A stretch of 44,818 nucleotides of DNA from Corynebacterium glyciniphilum AJ 3170 (GTDB taxonomy: Bacteria; Actinomycetota; Actinomycetes; Mycobacteriales; Mycobacteriaceae). The notes under the pieces are model-generated. The model worked only from the letters and a program-made list of their open reading frames with translations. It searched no databases and was not told the origin of the DNA. The stretch spans positions 1-44,818 of the forward strand of contig NZ_VDYZ01000019.1 of the NCBI RefSeq assembly GCF_007673095.1. The letters are read 5' to 3'. Shown piece by piece: positions 24,801 to 32,558 of the stretch; positions within the stretch are counted from its first letter, which is position 1, and every line of letters starts with the position of its first letter. A program made the translations under genes and the position numbers.

Positions 24801-25406
24801 CTGGCCCTGGAGGAGTATTCGGCACTCGAGGAACGTCACCGCTTCCTGGCCACCCAGCTCGACGACGTCGAGAAGGCCCGGGACGACCTCGAGGGGGTGA
24901 TCAGAGACGTCGACGACACGATCCTCGCCCTGTTCACCGACGCCTGGAACGACGTCGAGGACGAGTTCCCCCGCGTGTTCAACACACTTTTCCCCGGCGG
25001 TGCCGGCCGACTGGTTCTCACCGAACCGGATGACATGCTCACCACCGGCATCGAGGTCGAGGCCCGACCGCCGGGCAAGAAGGTCAAGAGGCTCTCACTG
25101 CTTTCCGGCGGGGAGAAGTCCCTCACCGCGCTGGCGCTGCTCGTCGCGATCTTCCGGGCCCGCCCCAGCCCCTTCTACGTCATGGACGAGGTGGAGGCCG
25201 CGCTGGACGACGTGAACCTGCGTCGGCTCATCGCACTGTTCGAGGAACTCCGCGAGGATTCCCAGCTCATCGTGATCACGCACCAGAAGCCGACCATGGA
25301 CGTGGCCAACGTCCTCTACGGGGTCACGATGCGTGGTGACGGGGTCACCAGGGTCATCTCGCAACGCATGGACCCCAAGCCAGCCGAACCCGCCGACCCC
25401 TCCTAG
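21873..25406 (+). CDS. smc: Chromosome segregation protein SMC
   Basis: SMC is the ATPase arm of the condensin that organises and segregates chromosomes with ScpA and ScpB. The 1177-residue protein has an N-terminal ATPase half (Walker A GPNGSGKS at 31-38). A long coiled coil follows, then a hinge around residues 500-640 (beginning LQPLAELLTVRDGWEKAVAA) and a returning coiled coil. The C-terminal half carries the signature LSGGEKSLTALALL and the Walker B region FYVMDEVEAALDD. The frame extends upstream to 21825, but MHLKSLTLKGFKSF is the universal SMC start and a TAAAAT hexamer precedes it. The stop TAG is the first triplet of the next gene's -10. Confidence 0.97.
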   Translation: MHLKSLTLKGFKSFASATTLKLEPGICAVVGPNGSGKSNVVDALAWVMGEQGAKTLRGGKMEDVIFAGAGDRKALGRAEVTLTIDNADGALPIDYTEVSVTRRMFRDGASEYEINGTKARLMDIQELLSDSGIGREMHVIVGQGRLAQILESRPEERRAYIEEAAGVLKHRRRKEKAQRKLVSMQGNLDRLHDLTDELSKQLKPLARQAEAAQRAEQVQATIRSNRLLLTADKVRHLSDELNDADAQAKVLESDIAELKEALEEHTGELAVTEEELRTALEEAEAAKSLWFRLSTIAEKNAATLRIASDRAEDSGADTTWTGQDPDELTARAEQADEEQAVLDEEVEVATERLESIRDDVAARDEAAREAEQEHLAQVRAIADRREGIVRLLAQQEAVDQRRSAAAEEIDRLQQSVEEQREALEATTGSEEADAADALAELQNQGSGLEDAAARAAEESTGAERRVAELRAAERDLERTVASLEASVEAWRDRLRPSDGAAVAVRAAEERGMEALQPLAELLTVRDGWEKAVAAVLPAGLAGENSEALDTLVDALVDAAEGRTVLLAGDGAGTTAESWRLDRGAGGPGTPSTDWLLDHIDIADAVVPAVTALLVDVVTVSDVEEGRRTVSADERLRAVTPAGVVVGAGWVAAGSGGTTPVELSTRIDQAAADISARTAELADLQATLSGAEQAAEELRTAAAGATAAVRDHRTRLTAARQRVDAAERTAGQARRLLDKAVAQRDEAEKRRDALAVEADEIADRLARLDADGDEEGSGAEPSTAERDATAQALTQARAMEMEARLALRTAEERAGNHRGRAEGLRRQARQETAAREEFNRAAAKRRAARERARVVAEQARRVDVRIRDALDRAEGTRARTDEAHRQWQAALNERKDKVNTLTLRLNHLTNTAHSAEIARSQAQLRIEQALEQAMDQLGMTAAQLLEEAPGDDFDRDAATRDLKAAEKSLRSLGKVNPLALEEYSALEERHRFLATQLDDVEKARDDLEGVIRDVDDTILALFTDAWNDVEDEFPRVFNTLFPGGAGRLVLTEPDDMLTTGIEVEARPPGKKVKRLSLLSGGEKSLTALALLVAIFRARPSPFYVMDEVEAALDDVNLRRLIALFEELREDSQLIVITHQKPTMDVANVLYGVTMRGDGVTRVISQRMDPKPAEPADPS

Positions 25407-25409
25407 AAT
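25404..25409 (+). promoter_or_regulatory. -10 (TAGAAT) of 1214-residue gene overlapping smc stop
   Basis: The hexamer begins with the smc stop TAG and lies 8 nt before the GTG at 25418. Confidence 0.55.
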
Positions 25410-25417
25410 GGGATGAC

Positions 25418-28400
25418 GTGAGCAACACCTCGAGCCCCGCACAGAGCCCCACACAGGGTCCCATCGCCGACCTGTCCGACAACCTCCTCGCCTGGGCATC
25501 CAGTACCGAGATCGACCTTTCCCGACGTCTGGGTGAACTGAGCGGTGACCCTGCGGTCTTCGTGGACCTCGACATCACCGGTGATGAGCTGGAACGCATC
25601 ACCATCTTCTTCGGTGAGTTCCTCTCCCGCCAGATCCGTGCCGGCGCTGACGAGGACGCCCTGCTGCGGACCTGCCCTGCACTGACCGCGACCACACTGC
25701 TGTTCCGGGCGGCACGGCTCAACGTCGTCGGCGAACTTGAGTCGGAGTTCTGGACGGGGCTCGGACTGGAGCCGACGGACGCGCGCGTTTCACTGATCGA
25801 CTACGCGGAGATCCTCACCCGTGCCGGGCTCGACCCCATGGACGCGGCCGCCGCCGGTTCCGACGGTGACAAGGGACGTCTGTTCGCCCATGTCGGCATC
25901 GCGACAGACTGGGTCCCCGAACTCATCGAGCTCATCGACACCCGCAGGCTCGCCGGTGATGCCCTGTCGACCCCCGCTGAGGAGGCTGGCGCAGTGGTTG
26001 CCGTCCTCGCCGAGGAATCGCTTCAGGCAGGACCCTTGTGTGCAGCACTGCCGGACCTCGCCGTCCGGCTGATCACCCCGGTGGTGCGGGTCGTGCAGCT
26101 CGCCGCGGAACACCCCGACCACTGGGTCAACTCCCTCGGGGACGCGGGCGAGGAAGCACAGGTGGCGCCACTGGTGCTCGAGGACGTCATCGAGGAACTG
26201 CGCGAACGCCCCGCCGGGACAACTGCGCGTCGGCACCGTGTCGGCGTGGGCACCCGTGAGGACCGTCCGCGTCTGGCCATCGACCTGGCCCGCCAACGCG
26301 TCGTCCTGCGACTGCCCGAGCAACCGCTGGAGTCGGTCCGCGGTGCCGGGGACGGACGAGACGACAGCGATGCTGCCGTGGGCGAGGTCCGCTGGCACGT
26401 GGACGTCGACGGACGACCGGCCGGTTTCCGGACCCGCCGTTCGGACGCGCCCGGACGCCCGGTCACGGAGACACTGGATCTGCCGGTGCGCCGGCCCGTG
26501 CGAGAGATCGGAGTGCGGGACCTGACCCACGGAGAGTCCTGGGTGCTGCCGGTCGTCGACGACGCGGACCCGGTCATGGTCTTCACCCGTCGGGGCAAGG
26601 AACTCACCGACCGGGTGTCCCTGCACCATTCCCGTGTGCTCGTCGTCTGCCCCGAGGACTCCACCGCCGTGGACCCTGTCGCCGACCGCGAACTTCCGGT
26701 GCTGGGGGAGTGGCAGGTCAAGGCCTGGGACGGCTGGGTCATCCGTGACCTGGACCTGTCCGCCGCCACGGCGCTGCACGTCGACCGTCCCGGTGTCGCG
26801 CGTCCGTCGATGGGCACGGTGCGCTGCGTGGACGCCCGTCAGCGTGTCTGGTTCCGCGAACCGGAGGACGTGCTGCCGGCCATCCGGACGCTCGGAGGCC
26901 TGCCCGTGCACGCCTCGAGTCTGCAGGCGGTGTTCCCGGCCACCGTGTCCGGGGCACCGGAGATCTGGTTCCTCTCGGTCAGCTCCTGGGCCGGCCCCGA
27001 CGAGACCGGCGAAGAAGTCACCGAGGAGGAGCCGCTGGAGGTCCCTGCTGAAGGCGGGATGTTCGACGTCTTCGACCCGGAGGCCTATGAGACTCCGTGG
27101 GTAGGCGAGTACCTGGTCCGCCTCCGTGGACCCCGTAATGAATCCTTCCGGCACGAGTTCGCCATCGTGGAGGGCCTGGACATCGAAGCGCCGGCCAGCC
27201 CGCGACTGGGGCTGGCCGCCGGTCTGACGCCGGTGACCGTCTCCCTGTTCCCGGGGGAGAAGCAACTCTTCATCCCGAAGTCCGTGGACATCACGGCCGA
27301 GGAGAAGTCCGTCCAGGTCATCGCCGAGACCGACGCCGGCGACGCACTGCCGCTGGTCGTGGAACCGCCACGCCTGCGGTTCCAGCTTCCGCTGATCGGG
27401 GAGGACCCGATGTGGCGGACCGAGTCATTGGTCGCCCCGGCGGTGGAGATCAATTCTGCGACCCGGTTCCGTATCCGGCCGGGTATGCCGGTCGAGTCAC
27501 CCAGGCTGGTGATCCGTGACCGCCACGGTGCGCCCGTACGCACCCTACGTCTGGGCACCGTCGACCAGGTGACGTGGTCCGTGTCGTTGTCCTCGGTCCG
27601 TGCATCATTGCCCCAGCTGACCGAAGGCTCCTGCGAACTCGAGTTCGTCGCCGACGGGCGCAGCCACAGTGTGCGGTTGGTCACCATGCGTCCCGCAGAG
27701 AAGCGGACGCTGAGTTACTCGGCCGCCTCCGATGACACTTCGGCCGCCACCCTGACGGTGGAACCGAAGACGGACTCGCCGGCATGGGTGTGGCCACTGA
27801 CCGCGCCATGGATGTCTGCGCGGGTCCTGCCCTTCACCAACGGTGTCGCGGAACTTCCCGAGGAACTCACCGACGCCGGCGCCCTCAGTGTCCAGTTCTA
27901 CAACCGCGACCGGTTCAGCCCGCTGCATCCGGCCGCATCGCCCGGCCCGGGCGCCTTGCGCGTCGACGTCCCGGGGCATGCCCGTCCGGACGACGGCGGC
28001 CCCTGGACCCAGCTTTCGGCCTATCTCGCCGGTGCGTCGGACGAACTGCCGGAGGATACCGACGTCCTCACCGTGCTGTGGGACGTTCTCGCCGGCTGGT
28101 TGACCGGGGAGGCCACCGCGGATGCCAGCGCGGCAATGCATGCAGCGCTGGCACGCCACCCCCGTGAGGCACTCCGGGCGATGTCCCGGTCGCTGGTGCC
28201 GTCCACTGACCGTCCTGCCCAGTTCATCCTGTCGGGGCTGGTCCACGCCTCGTTGCGCTCGTCCACACCGGACCCGCGTCCCGGTGTCGCCTGGATCGCC
28301 GCGCTGGAGATCCTCGGTGAACTCGCCGCGACCGATGACGAAGACACCGCCTCACGCCGTGAGATCGGGCGTCGGCTCTCCGCCATCGGCGGGCTGCCGC

Positions 28401-29062
28401 TGTCCCAGACCGTCGAGACCGGACGCGACGCGACCTTGGAGACGTCCTGCATTGACGCCACCACGGTGCAGATCGCCCAGTTGTCGCCGGAGCAGCAGGA
28501 AGCGGTGCTGAGCACGTTCTTCGCCGGGTCCCAGGTCGTCCCCGGTGCCCTGTCGGAGGAGAACTCCCGGCTGATCGCGGTGTTCGAGACCTTCCGTCAC
28601 CGTGAAGAGCTCGGCCAGGTACTCGCCGACCCGGGGCTGCTGCGCGTGGCGTTGGCACTGCTGCGCCGGATCCGTCAGACCAACCGGCAGCTGTACACCT
28701 CAGCGCGGGTGCGCTTCGACAAGCTCGACAACGTCGACACCGACAACCCCGACAACCGCTGGGCCCTGACCCCGGTGATCAGCATGATCCTGGCGATCGC
28801 GGCGCGTATGCACGCACACGGACGGCTGGGCTCGACCGGCCAACTGTCATCGGCGTACCCGGGGTGGGCCGAGATCGCCCGCGTTGTCCCGGACCTGGTC
28901 ACCGGCGACCTCGTGGCGGCCGACGCGATGGTGCTCGGTGTCTTCGGCCCCGACGAGGTGGAGGACGAGGTGGAAAACGAGGACCTGGCTGGAGGTACCG
29001 CAGGTGGTGACGGCGGAGCTGGCGCTGCTGAGGCTGCGATCGACTCCGTCGTGAGTGAGTAG
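25418..29062 (+). CDS. Unrecognised 1214-residue protein between smc and ftsY
   Basis: I do not recognise this protein. It is acidic and soluble-looking, with no signal peptide, membrane helix, Walker motif or nuclease motif that I can find. Residues ~1-270 appear alpha-helical. Residues ~280-850 are beta-rich and read like several Ig-like or sandwich modules: RLAIDLARQRVVLRLPEQP, YLVRLRGPRNESFRHEF, VDITAEEKSVQVIAETDAG, RFRIRPGMPVESPRLVI. Residues ~880-1190 are again helical, with an ATPase-free repeat-like region, and the tail is acidic (VEDEVENEDL). Codon use matches its neighbours, so recent transfer is not indicated. It starts 11 bp after smc and is followed by a strong terminator. The role is unknown; position suggests co-expression with smc. 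Confidence 0.85.
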   Translation: MSNTSSPAQSPTQGPIADLSDNLLAWASSTEIDLSRRLGELSGDPAVFVDLDITGDELERITIFFGEFLSRQIRAGADEDALLRTCPALTATTLLFRAARLNVVGELESEFWTGLGLEPTDARVSLIDYAEILTRAGLDPMDAAAAGSDGDKGRLFAHVGIATDWVPELIELIDTRRLAGDALSTPAEEAGAVVAVLAEESLQAGPLCAALPDLAVRLITPVVRVVQLAAEHPDHWVNSLGDAGEEAQVAPLVLEDVIEELRERPAGTTARRHRVGVGTREDRPRLAIDLARQRVVLRLPEQPLESVRGAGDGRDDSDAAVGEVRWHVDVDGRPAGFRTRRSDAPGRPVTETLDLPVRRPVREIGVRDLTHGESWVLPVVDDADPVMVFTRRGKELTDRVSLHHSRVLVVCPEDSTAVDPVADRELPVLGEWQVKAWDGWVIRDLDLSAATALHVDRPGVARPSMGTVRCVDARQRVWFREPEDVLPAIRTLGGLPVHASSLQAVFPATVSGAPEIWFLSVSSWAGPDETGEEVTEEEPLEVPAEGGMFDVFDPEAYETPWVGEYLVRLRGPRNESFRHEFAIVEGLDIEAPASPRLGLAAGLTPVTVSLFPGEKQLFIPKSVDITAEEKSVQVIAETDAGDALPLVVEPPRLRFQLPLIGEDPMWRTESLVAPAVEINSATRFRIRPGMPVESPRLVIRDRHGAPVRTLRLGTVDQVTWSVSLSSVRASLPQLTEGSCELEFVADGRSHSVRLVTMRPAEKRTLSYSAASDDTSAATLTVEPKTDSPAWVWPLTAPWMSARVLPFTNGVAELPEELTDAGALSVQFYNRDRFSPLHPAASPGPGALRVDVPGHARPDDGGPWTQLSAYLAGASDELPEDTDVLTVLWDVLAGWLTGEATADASAAMHAALARHPREALRAMSRSLVPSTDRPAQFILSGLVHASLRSSTPDPRPGVAWIAALEILGELAATDDEDTASRREIGRRLSAIGGLPLSQTVETGRDATLETSCIDATTVQIAQLSPEQQEAVLSTFFAGSQVVPGALSEENSRLIAVFETFRHREELGQVLADPGLLRVALALLRRIRQTNRQLYTSARVRFDKLDNVDTDNPDNRWALTPVISMILAIAARMHAHGRLGSTGQLSSAYPGWAEIARVVPDLVTGDLVAADAMVLGVFGPDEVEDEVENEDLAGGTAGGDGGAGAAEAAIDSVVSE

Positions 29063-29091
29063 CGTCCTCTCGCTCCGGGCCGATGTCCCAG

Positions 29092-29142
29092 AATGACCTG
29101 AACACTCAAGGGTTCGGTACCTTGAGCGTTCAGGTCATTTTT
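29092..29142 (+). terminator. Strong intrinsic terminator after smc/1214-residue gene
   Basis: The left arm at 29092-29111 pairs with 29120-29139, giving 19 pairs and one mismatch (29104/29127) around an 8-nt loop. A run of T residues follows (29138-29142). It closes the acyP-smc-1214-residue gene unit. Confidence 0.9.
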
Positions 29143-29262
29143 CGGGGTCCTGGGTGACTCGGGGGCTCAAGACGTCGACGGGCAGGAAGTCTCCGGGTGT
29201 GTCGAAGGATACGAGGTGGAGAAAAACCTCGCCCTCCGGCACACAACGGAGGGGACATTTGG

Positions 29263-29268
29263 TTCACT
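29263..29268 (+). promoter_or_regulatory. Weak -10 candidate (TTCACT) of ftsY
   Basis: TTCACT, preceded by TGG (extended -10 form), lies 6 nt before the ATG at 29275. The only purine-rich ribosome site, GGAGGGG near 29248, is over 20 nt from the ATG. The second base departs from TANNNT. Confidence 0.35.
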
Positions 29269-29274
29269 GGTGGG

Positions 29275-30828
29275 ATGGACCCGATTATCTGGATAGTCAT
29301 AGCCGCCGTCGCGGTCATTGTCATCGTCGCTCTCCTCATCGTCCTCGGCCTGCGCCGCGGGAAGCAGAAGGAGATCTCCTTCGAGACGAAGACGGAGATC
29401 GAGGAGAAGAAGCCGTCGTCCGGTGATTACCAGGCGCAGGGTGGATTCAACTTCAGTGCCGGTACCGCAGCTGGCGTACAGGAGAAGGAGCCGGAGGTTC
29501 TTCCGGGCCAGGAACTCGGCGGATCAGAGCCACCGACCCCGTCAGTACCGACGGAAGCATCGGAACCCTCGACACCTCCCGCAGCCCCGGCCCCTGAACC
29601 GGAGCCCACACCCGAACCTGTTCCAGAACCGGAGCGGGAGCCCACACCCGAACCGGAGCCCACACCGGAGCCTGAACCAGAACCGGAGCCCACACCGGAG
29701 CCTGAACCAGAACCGGAGCCCAGCCCCGAACCGGAGCCGACTCCCGAACCAGAATCCGCCCCGGAACCGGAGCCCACACCTGAACCTGCTCCAGAACCTG
29801 AGCCGGAGCCTGAGGCAGAGCCGGAGCTCACACCCGAACCGGAACCCACACCTGAACCGGAACCCACACCTGAGCCGGAGCCCGCGCCGGAACCTGTCGA
29901 GGACATCGCTCCGGTGGAGGGGCGTCTCGGCCGGTTGCGCGGCAATCTGTCCAAGTCGCAGAACGTCATCGGACGTGGCGTGCTCGGCATCCTCTCCGCG
30001 GGAGATCTGGATGAGGATGCGTGGGAAGAGATCGAAGACACCCTCCTCATGGCGGACCTCGGTACCAAGACCACGCTCGCGGTCGTCGAAGACCTACGGG
30101 AGCGCATCACCACCCAGGGCGTCTCCAGCGAGGCAGAGGCGCGGGCACTGTTGCGGTCCTGCCTGATCGATGCCTGCAAGCCTGATCTTGACCGGTCGAT
30201 CCACGCCATGCCCTACGACGGAAAACCGGCTGTGATCATGGTTGTCGGGGTCAACGGGACAGGGAAGACCACCACCACCGGAAAGCTCTCGCGTGTGCTT
30301 GTCGGTATGGGCCACTCCGTCCTCCTCGGGGCCGCAGACACGTTCCGCGCTGCCGCCGCCGACCAGCTGGAGACATGGGGCCGGCGGGTCGGCGCGGAGA
30401 CCGTGCGGGGCAAGGAAGGCGCCGATCCCGCCTCCGTGGCCTTCGACGCGGTGGCCAAGGGCGTCGACGACGGTATCGACGTCGTCGTGGTCGACACCGC
30501 GGGTCGACTGCACACCTCAGTGGGACTGATGGACCAGTTGGGCAAGGTCAAGCGTGTCGTCGAGAAGAAGGCCAAGGTCGACGAGGTGATCCTGGTGCTC
30601 GACGCCACGGTCGGCCAGAACGGGCTCGTCCAGGCGCGGATGTTCCGCGAGGTCGTCGACATTTCGGGTGTCGCGCTGACCAAGTTGGACGGCACCGCCA
30701 AGGGCGGCATCGTCTTCCAGGTCCAGGAGGAACTCGGAGTGCCCGTGAAGCTGGTCGGGCTCGGCGAGGGAGCCGATGACCTCGCACCGTTCGAGGTCGA
30801 GGGATTCGTCGACGCTCTGCTGGGCTGA
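29275..30828 (+). CDS. ftsY: Signal recognition particle receptor FtsY
   Basis: FtsY is the membrane receptor that docks SRP-ribosome complexes at the translocon. The 517-residue protein starts with a transmembrane helix (~4-28, [20 protein letters not shown]), as in other actinobacterial FtsY. An unusually long Pro-Glu-Thr repeat (~107-208) follows, and then the NG GTPase domain. The P-loop is [15 protein letters not shown] (~324-338), followed by [11 protein letters not shown], the G3 motif DTAGRLH, and the G4 motif [10 protein letters not shown]. The ATG at 29275 is chosen because the membrane helix begins there; the open frame upstream is not conserved-looking. It stands alone between two terminators. 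Confidence 0.96.
   Translation: MDPIIWIVIAAVAVIVIVALLIVLGLRRGKQKEISFETKTEIEEKKPSSGDYQAQGGFNFSAGTAAGVQEKEPEVLPGQELGGSEPPTPSVPTEASEPSTPPAAPAPEPEPTPEPVPEPEREPTPEPEPTPEPEPEPEPTPEPEPEPEPSPEPEPTPEPESAPEPEPTPEPAPEPEPEPEAEPELTPEPEPTPEPEPTPEPEPAPEPVEDIAPVEGRLGRLRGNLSKSQNVIGRGVLGILSAGDLDEDAWEEIEDTLLMADLGTKTTLAVVEDLRERITTQGVSSEAEARALLRSCLIDACKPDLDRSIHAMPYDGKPAVIMVVGVNGTGKTTTTGKLSRVLVGMGHSVLLGAADTFRAAAADQLETWGRRVGAETVRGKEGADPASVAFDAVAKGVDDGIDVVVVDTAGRLHTSVGLMDQLGKVKRVVEKKAKVDEVILVLDATVGQNGLVQARMFREVVDISGVALTKLDGTAKGGIVFQVQEELGVPVKLVGLGEGADDLAPFEVEGFVDALLG
29590..29905 (+). repeat. Tandem Pro-Glu repeat inside ftsY
   Basis: About 100 codons of degenerate [12 protein letters not shown] units. At DNA level the units GAACCGGAGCCCACACC and GAGCCTGAACCAGAACC recur, some in identical tandem copies (around 29660-29725). 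Such a tract is prone to length change by slippage. Confidence 0.92.
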
Positions 30829-30853
30829 CCGTCCGCCGTCACCCCTGACACTG

Positions 30854-30885
30854 AAACACCGCCGTAATCTTGCGGCGGTGTTTTT
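30854..30885 (+). terminator. Intrinsic terminator after ftsY
   Basis: The 11-bp stem at 30854-30864 (AAACACCGCCG) pairs with 30873-30883 around an 8-nt loop and runs into TTTTT. It separates ftsY from amt. Confidence 0.9.
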
Positions 30886-31006
30886 CATGCACCGGAAATC
30901 ATGCGGAATGAACAGGCGAAACATCGGGGCAGTTAACTACTCAGCGTGAGACACCGGCGCGAGGTGCCGGAGACAACCCCCACGCAACCCTGAGGAGTTC
31001 CCCGAA

Positions 31007-32422
31007 ATGACACCCGAGGAAATGGCGGCGGCGACAGGTGACTCAGCCTGGATGCTCATGTCCGCCGCGCTGGTCCTGTTGATGACACCGGCGCTGGCCC
31101 TGTTCTACGGCGGTATGTCGCGCCAGAAATCCGCCCTGAACATGATGATGATGTCGTTCGGCACACTCGGCCTGATCGGCGTCATCTACGTGCTGTGGGG
31201 ATGGTCGATGTCCTACGGTACCCAGACCGTCGGCGGACTGTTCTCGAACCCGTTCGAGTTCTTCGGACTGAAGGACTCCGTCACGGACGCGGAAGGTAAC
31301 TTCATCGCCGGTGCCGAGGGCTACGCCAATGTCATCGACATCGGATTCCAGCTGACGTTCGCCGTGATCACCGTCGCCATCATCTCCGGCTCACTGGCCA
31401 ACCGCGTGAAGTTCTCCACCTGGATGGTGTTCGCGGGTATCTGGGCCACCTTGGCCTATTTCCCGATGGCACACATGGTGTGGGGCGGTGGCCTGCTCTC
31501 CGACGGAGAGGACGGACTGGCTGCGATGATGTTCGGGACCGCGTCCGAGGACGGCGAGACCGTCGCGGCAATCGCTCCGATCGACTTCGCCGGCGGCACC
31601 GTCGTGCACATCAACGCCGGTGTGGCGGCACTGGTGCTGGCACTGATCATCGGACGGTCCCGCACGTTCATGAAGGAAGGCTCCAGGCCCCACAACCTGC
31701 CCCTGGTGATGCTGGGTGCGGCCCTGCTGTGGTTCGGCTGGTTCGGCTTCAACGGCGGCTCGGCCTTCGGAGCCAACGGCGAAGCCGGCCTGGCGTGGCT
31801 CAACACCACCGCGGCGACGTGTGCCGCGATGCTGGGATGGTTGCTGGTGGAGCGGCTGCGCGACGGCCACACCACGTCCCTGGGCGCGGCGTCCGGCGTC
31901 GTCGCAGGCCTGGTGTCCGTGACCCCGGCCGCAGGCGACCTCACCCCGCTCACCGCAATCATCCTGGGGGCGATCGGTGGTGCCCTGGCCGCTGTCGGCG
32001 TGGGACTGAAGTACCGCTTCAAGTTCGACGACTCCCTCGACGTGGTCGGCGTACACCTGGTCGCCGGTATCTGGGGAACGATGGGAATCGGACTACTGGC
32101 GACGGACCGCGGTCTGCTCACCGGCGGAGGAGCTGACGGATTCAAGCTCTTCATCGTCCAGATCGTCATCGCCCTGGTCGCGGTGGTCTTCTGTGCCGTG
32201 GTCACCGCTGTCATCGGGCTGGCACTGAAGTACACCATGGGGTGGAGGATCTCCGGCGACGACGAGAACGCCGGAATCGACAGCACCCAGCACGCGGAGA
32301 GCGCATACGCCTACACCGACGACAACGAGCAGGAGTTCGAGGAGGTCACCGACTTCGACTCCGCACAGGGAAACGCGCACCGGGCCAATGACCTTGCCGA
32401 CGGTGCACACCAGAAGAACTGA
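31007..32422 (+). CDS. amt: Ammonium transporter (Amt family)
   Basis: This 471-residue inner-membrane ammonium channel has about eleven hydrophobic segments. The family motifs are ALALFYGGMSRQKSALNMMM near the N-terminus, DFAGGTVVHINAGVAALVLA in the middle, and WFGWFGFNGGSAFGANGEAG. The twin-His pore corresponds to the His of VVHINAG and that of VVGVHLVAG. A hydrophilic tail of ~55 residues ends the protein. The ATG follows TGAGGAG at 30991-30997. In C. glutamicum and M. tuberculosis the amt gene here is followed by the PII genes glnK/glnB and glnD (recalled); both are missing and ffh follows after 136 bp. No convincing AmtR site was found upstream. Confidence 0.95.
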   Translation: MTPEEMAAATGDSAWMLMSAALVLLMTPALALFYGGMSRQKSALNMMMMSFGTLGLIGVIYVLWGWSMSYGTQTVGGLFSNPFEFFGLKDSVTDAEGNFIAGAEGYANVIDIGFQLTFAVITVAIISGSLANRVKFSTWMVFAGIWATLAYFPMAHMVWGGGLLSDGEDGLAAMMFGTASEDGETVAAIAPIDFAGGTVVHINAGVAALVLALIIGRSRTFMKEGSRPHNLPLVMLGAALLWFGWFGFNGGSAFGANGEAGLAWLNTTAATCAAMLGWLLVERLRDGHTTSLGAASGVVAGLVSVTPAAGDLTPLTAIILGAIGGALAAVGVGLKYRFKFDDSLDVVGVHLVAGIWGTMGIGLLATDRGLLTGGGADGFKLFIVQIVIALVAVVFCAVVTAVIGLALKYTMGWRISGDDENAGIDSTQHAESAYAYTDDNEQEFEEVTDFDSAQGNAHRANDLADGAHQKN

Positions 32423-32512
32423 GTGTCGTACCCTCGCAGGCTGAATCCGCCGGGCAGGTGACAAAGTCGGTCTCCGAACCATGTGTGAGTAGGCAGGCCC
32501 ACGGACACCGGG

Positions 32513-32518
32513 TACGGT
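32513..32518 (+). promoter_or_regulatory. Putative -10 (TACGGT) of ffh
   Basis: TACGGT lies 40 nt before the ffh GTG, leaving room for a short leader with the Shine-Dalgarno AAGGGAGA at 32542-32549. The -35 is not evident. Confidence 0.4.
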
Positions 32519-32558
32519 GGAGGGGTCAGAAGTCATTGTGTAAGGGAGATTTTCCACT

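Noticed and set aside
25790..27265. 491-codon minus-strand open frame
   Set aside because: Antisense shadow of the 1214-residue gene, which has its own promoter and terminator in the plus direction.
29590..29905. Regular repeats that could suggest a CRISPR array
   Set aside because: The repeats are in frame, encode Pro-Glu units of FtsY, and have no unique spacers of constant length.
30886..31006. AmtR operator upstream of amt
   Set aside because: I looked for the AmtR-type ATCTAT/ATAG pattern known from C. glutamicum and found no convincing match here or upstream of gdhA.
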